Shown here: in pieces, positions 5,456 to 8,627 of the stretch
Numbering within the stretch: the stretch's first letter is position 1
Layout of the letters: every line of letters begins with the position of its first letter
From: Bacteroidota bacterium
GTDB lineage: Bacteria; Bacteroidota; Bacteroidia; Chitinophagales; Chitinophagaceae
NCBI GenBank assembly: GCA_018267795.1
Contig: JAFDXS010000069.1
Coordinates: forward strand, 1-8,627
Length of the DNA: 8,627 nt
Direction of reading: 5' to 3'
The notes under the pieces: generated by a model
Seen by the model: only the letters and a program-made list of their open reading frames with translations
What the model was told of the DNA's origin: nothing
Databases searched by the model: none
Made by a program: the position numbers and the translations under genes

Positions 5456-7515
5456 AAAGGAATAATTATGGTGAATGTTGCGCCTTTGTTTAGAGCGCCT
5501 GTAGCATATATGGTACCAGAATGATTTTCTACTATCTTTTTGCATATTGCTAAACCTATGCCTGTGCCTTCGTATTCCTGCTTGCCATGAAGCCGCTGGA
5601 ATATGGTGAATATCTTATTGGCATAAATGTTATCAAAGCCTATTCCATTATCTGTAAATGTTAGTTGTAGATATCTTTTAGCCTGTACAATGCCATAGCC
5701 TGCCACTTCGCCATAGGATACATATTTATGCGTAACAGTGATCTGTGGCTGAATATTTTCCTGTGAGAATTTTAGTGAATTATTTATAAGGTTTTGAAAG
5801 AGTTGCCTGAACTGTGATGGGACAACATGCACTGTGGGCAGATCGCTGTATGTAACTAAAGCATTTTTTTCTTCAATTTTATGCTCAATGCTTTGAAGCG
5901 CCTCAGCTAAGATATCGGCAAGGTTAACTGGTTCGTAATTTTTATTACCGGTAATAGTAGATACAGATAAAAGATCACTAATCATTACCTGCATTCTTCT
6001 TGATGAGTCTATAATTTTTTGAAGATATACTTGTCCATCCGCTGTCAGACGATTGTGCTGACTCATATACAAGCGATCGCCGAAGGTTGATATTTTTCTT
6101 AATGGCTCCTTCAAGTCATGACTGGCTACATAGGCATATTCTTCAAGGCTGGCATTTGATTGTTGTAATTCATTATTTTTCTGAAAAAGAGAGCGTTCAC
6201 TATCCTGAAGCTGCTCTATCATGTTTTCGCGTTCGGTAACATCCATCACTGTTCCTCTAACTACCTTTTTACCATTCTTTTCTCCAGCTATACCTTTTGA
6301 CCAAATTTTCTTCTCTTTTCCATTTCTTGTATACCTATATACAGTGTTAAATGAGCTGTTGGTATCTATTGCATTTTTTCTTGTTTCATTTATTGTCCCA
6401 ATATCTTCAGGATTAATGAACTTTACGATCTCATCTCTTTTGAATCCCTCCTCAAGCTCAAATATCTTTAGAAAATGTGGGGTAACTGTTAATTCGTTGG
6501 TTTCAATATCCCACTCATAGCTGGCCATATTGGCTTGTTCCTGCGCCTCTAATAATTGTTCTTCCTGGTATATTAATTGTTCGGCAGTATTTTTCTGGGC
6601 GTTTATGTCCAGCATAATGCCAATTATTTCCACTGGTTCGCCCTGGCTATTTCTTCGGAATACCGCTGTGTAGTTGCGCATCCAGATATATTCACCTTTA
6701 AGGTTTTTAATTCTGAGATCCCAGGAAATAACGTTGCCATCATTCACTGTGTTGAATGTTGCCAATATGCTGCTCGTATGTGCCAGGTCATCCGGGTGAA
6801 TAATGCCGGCAAGTATGCCAGCACCTAGCTCCTGCAATTCGTCGAATGTATGCCCAAGGAACTGCTCGTAATTTTTGTTGATAAATATAAAGCGGCTATT
6901 TTCAAGACTAAAGACATAATTTAAGCCCGGAGTAGTATTAGATATCTTCTCGATCATGTAGAGCTGATCGTTTATTTTATCTTTCAGTAGTCTTATGTAT
7001 GTATTTGCCGCTGCTGTATTGCTCTTAGTAGAGTAGGTATCAATTTCGTTAAACAACTCAATTATCTCTTCGGGGTTATAGGTATAGGTAGTAATGAATT
7101 TGCTTAGTGCCCTTTTGCGAATATAGCTGCCAAGTGTGAGGTCTTCTGCTTTAATATCATAGCGGCCTACAATGCCCATCTGATCATCTACCCAGAGTTT
7201 TAGAGACTTTTCAATTTGCTCGTCTATACGGTTTTCTTCCACGGCAGTGAGAAACTCAGTATGTGAAGGGATAGACATGGATATAATCTCTTCCTCGGAC
7301 ATAGACTGGAAGAAATTCAATAAAGGCATGTTTACTTGTCTTGCTAAAGTAAGCTGCTCACGAATGTATGGTATTATGTAATTATCCCTAATGTGTTTGG
7401 CGTAATTGGGAAAGTGTTTGAAGATTAGTTTGCCTTCCAATCCCTCTTTGGGGTTATTGATTACAGCGTCTTCCACAAATAATATTTTAGGGTGGTTACT
7501 AATATCAATAATCAA
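5452..7515 (-). CDS. Cytosolic PAS-domain sensor histidine kinase
   Basis: A 687-residue soluble histidine kinase; no signal peptide or membrane segment is seen. Domains in order: a mostly helical region of no family I can name (about 1-185), PAS 1 (about 190-308, ending in the PAC-like IIGIMLDINAQK), PAS 2 (about 325-430, ending in VRGTVMDVTERE), a linker likely to be coiled coil (430-460), HisKA with phospho-acceptor His466 in ASHDLKEPLR, and HATPase_c with N box QNLINNS (Asn575/Asn579), G1 DNGIGF (622-627), F box IFTIFQRLHG (635-644) and G2 GTGIGLAIC (650-658). The SHDLKEPLR box is typical of phytochrome-type kinases, but there is no GAF/PHY chromophore module. It should autophosphorylate and pass phosphate to the overlapping receiver. 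The start is TTG at 7515; no upstream ATG is in frame before a TAG. The next in-frame ATG (Met63) would cut into the N-terminal region, which looks like continuous protein. The signal sensed is unknown. Confidence 0.9.
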   Translation of the reverse strand: MIIDISNHPKILFVEDAVINNPKEGLEGKLIFKHFPNYAKHIRDNYIIPYIREQLTLARQVNMPLLNFFQSMSEEEIISMSIPSHTEFLTAVEENRIDEQIEKSLKLWVDDQMGIVGRYDIKAEDLTLGSYIRKRALSKFITTYTYNPEEIIELFNEIDTYSTKSNTAAANTYIRLLKDKINDQLYMIEKISNTTPGLNYVFSLENSRFIFINKNYEQFLGHTFDELQELGAGILAGIIHPDDLAHTSSILATFNTVNDGNVISWDLRIKNLKGEYIWMRNYTAVFRRNSQGEPVEIIGIMLDINAQKNTAEQLIYQEEQLLEAQEQANMASYEWDIETNELTVTPHFLKIFELEEGFKRDEIVKFINPEDIGTINETRKNAIDTNSSFNTVYRYTRNGKEKKIWSKGIAGEKNGKKVVRGTVMDVTERENMIEQLQDSERSLFQKNNELQQSNASLEEYAYVASHDLKEPLRKISTFGDRLYMSQHNRLTADGQVYLQKIIDSSRRMQVMISDLLSVSTITGNKNYEPVNLADILAEALQSIEHKIEEKNALVTYSDLPTVHVVPSQFRQLFQNLINNSLKFSQENIQPQITVTHKYVSYGEVAGYGIVQAKRYLQLTFTDNGIGFDNIYANKIFTIFQRLHGKQEYEGTGIGLAICKKIVENHSGTIYATGALNKGATFTIIIPL

Positions 7516-7590
7516 CGAATTGACTATTGTGGATATTGACTACATAGAATATAACCTATAATTATTTTGTTAAAAACCATGCCAAAGAGT

Positions 7591-7627
7591 TAAAAAAATA
7601 ACGCCATGCTGTTAAGCATAGCGTTAT
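7591..7627 (-). terminator. Intrinsic terminator of recA
   Basis: Read on the minus strand, ATAACGC and GCGTTAT pair as seven bases, then a one-base mismatch, then five more pairs (ATGCT/AGCAT) around the loop TAAC. The hairpin occupies 7598-7627 and is followed directly by a run of seven T. It lies 22 bases after the recA stop, and the U tract follows only in the minus direction, so it insulates recA from the kinase operon. Confidence 0.88.
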
Positions 7628-7649
7628 AAAAATATAAATCAAAATGTAT

Positions 7650-8627
7650 TTAAGCAGGCTGTAATGCTACTCTGATCCTGGATTCGATTTCTTCCATCAC
7701 TTCAGGATTGTCAAGCAGGAATTGCTTAACTGAATCGCGGCCTTGGCCAATTTTATTTTCATTATAGCTGAACCATGAACCGCTTTTTTGAAGAATGCCC
7801 AGTTCCACACCCATATCTATAATTTCACCCACTTTGCTGATACCTTCACCAAAAATTATGTCGAACTCAACCTGGCGGAATGGGGGAGCAACTTTGTTTT
7901 TTACCACCTTCACCCTTGTACGGTTACCGCTGGCTACATCGCCATCTTTTATCTGGCTTATGCGACGGATATCAAGACGTACCGAAGCATAGAATTTAAG
8001 GGCATTACCACCGGTAGTTGTTTCAGGATTGCCGAACATTACACCGATCTTTTCACGAAGCTGGTTAATGAATATACAGCAACAACCTGTGCGCGATATA
8101 GTAGCTGTAAGCTTGCGCAGTGCCTGGCTCATGAGGCGTGCCTGCAAACCCATTTTGCTTTCACCCATCTCGCCTTCCAGTTCGCCTTTCGGTACTAGGG
8201 CAGCAACGGAGTCGATTACCACTACATCTACAGCGCCTGATGATATAAGACGGTCTGCTATTTCAAGACCTTGCTCACCATAGTCTGGTTGAGAGATGAT
8301 GAGGTTATCTACATCTACGCCCAGCTTGCGTGCGTAGCTTGCATCGAAAGCGTGCTCCGCATCTATTATAGCACAGATGCCGCCTTTCTTTTGCGCTTCT
8401 GCTATGGTGTGTATTGCTATTGTTGTTTTACCTGAAGATTCAGGGCCATATATCTCAATAATACGTCCACGGGGAAAACCACCTACGCCTAAGGCCACAT
8501 CCAGTCCTAAAGATCCTGTGCTGATGACATCAATATTTTCTTTTTGTTTGTCACCAAGCAACATTACCGATCCTTTGCCATAATCCTTTTCAATCTTATC
8601 AAGGGCTAACTTGAGCACCTTCTGTTT
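7650..8627 (-). CDS. recA: RecA recombinase, 5' end beyond window
   Basis: 325 residues of RecA, the ATP-dependent strand-exchange protein that also triggers LexA self-cleavage where LexA exists. Counting from the first visible codon at 8627, Walker A GPESSGKT is at 61-68, Walker B VVVIDS at about 135-140, DNA loop L1 (EGEMGES) begins near 151, the ATP-sensing Gln in FINQLREK is residue 189, and loop L2 with FGNPETTTGGNALKFY spans about 198-213. The frame stays open through AAA CAG AAG (KQK) to the window edge, and RecA normally carries residues before the KLALDKIEKDYGKG block. The GTG at 8618 is therefore internal and perhaps ten residues are missing. The C-terminus ends in RIRVALQPA, without the long acidic tail of E. 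coli RecA. Three adjacent cysteines precede the INQLREK strand. The promoter and any SOS operator lie outside the window. Confidence 0.98.
   Translation of the reverse strand, partial: KQKVLKLALDKIEKDYGKGSVMLLGDKQKENIDVISTGSLGLDVALGVGGFPRGRIIEIYGPESSGKTTIAIHTIAEAQKKGGICAIIDAEHAFDASYARKLGVDVDNLIISQPDYGEQGLEIADRLISSGAVDVVVIDSVAALVPKGELEGEMGESKMGLQARLMSQALRKLTATISRTGCCCIFINQLREKIGVMFGNPETTTGGNALKFYASVRLDIRRISQIKDGDVASGNRTRVKVVKNKVAPPFRQVEFDIIFGEGISKVGEIIDMGVELGILQKSGSWFSYNENKIGQGRDSVKQFLLDNPEVMEEIESRIRVALQPA

Noticed and set aside
5456..5545. Upstream in-frame start of the receiver at 5545
   Set aside because: It would add 30 residues within the kinase coding region; the receiver fold begins right after the ATG at 5455, which also forms the ATGA overlap.
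7516..7590. Promoter for the kinase operon
   Set aside because: I looked for TAnnTTTG with an upstream TTG on the minus strand and found no acceptable match, so none is annotated, although one must exist here or further upstream.
7788..8198. Plus-strand open frame of 136 codons opposite recA
   Set aside because: It is antisense to highly conserved RecA coding sequence and shows no domain or start signal of its own.
8616..8618. GTG at 8618 as the true recA start
   Set aside because: The frame is open to the window edge with KQK before it, and RecA proteins have further residues ahead of this block, so the gene is simply cut by the window.

Overview
The window reads as chromosomal DNA of a Bacteroidota bacterium, probably near the Chitinophaga/Sphingobacteria side, though that placement is inference. 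The clues are the RecA segment INQLREKIGVMFGNP, a GlmM-type mutase with a GEGNGG sugar loop, a soluble PAS histidine kinase of the phytochrome-like class paired with a receiver-only regulator, a TTG-N19-TTATTTTG promoter-like element, and heavy use of the ATA isoleucine codon.

Layout from left to right. (1) 1-483, minus strand: the first 161 codons of a RetSat/CrtI-type FAD oxidoreductase that runs off the left edge. It has no ordinary start codon in front of its dinucleotide-binding loop. (2) 504-1898, minus: a complete phosphohexomutase, best called GlmM, lying just upstream of the oxidoreductase and probably co-transcribed with it. (3) 1899-2111: a divergent intergenic region. (4) 2112-4964, plus: a secreted two-domain M16 zinc metallopeptidase of about 950 residues. 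(5) 4965-5041: a convergent gap holding a perfect 12-bp hairpin and a second perfect palindrome. (6) 5042-7515, minus: a two-gene signalling operon whose genes overlap by ATGA. A cytosolic histidine kinase (uncharacterised helical N-terminus, two PAS domains, HisKA, HATPase) comes first and a single receiver domain follows. (7) 7591-7627: a strong intrinsic terminator for recA. (8) 7650-8627, minus: recA, lacking only its extreme N-terminus at the right edge.

The genes look like a mosaic of independent housekeeping and sensory units: amino-sugar metabolism, envelope proteolysis, phosphorelay signalling and recombination. I see no mobile element, tRNA, rRNA, CRISPR array, phage gene or defence island, and no convincing new multi-gene system. 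The points most worth a second look are the uncharacterised N-terminal domain of the kinase and the missing canonical start of the oxidoreductase.
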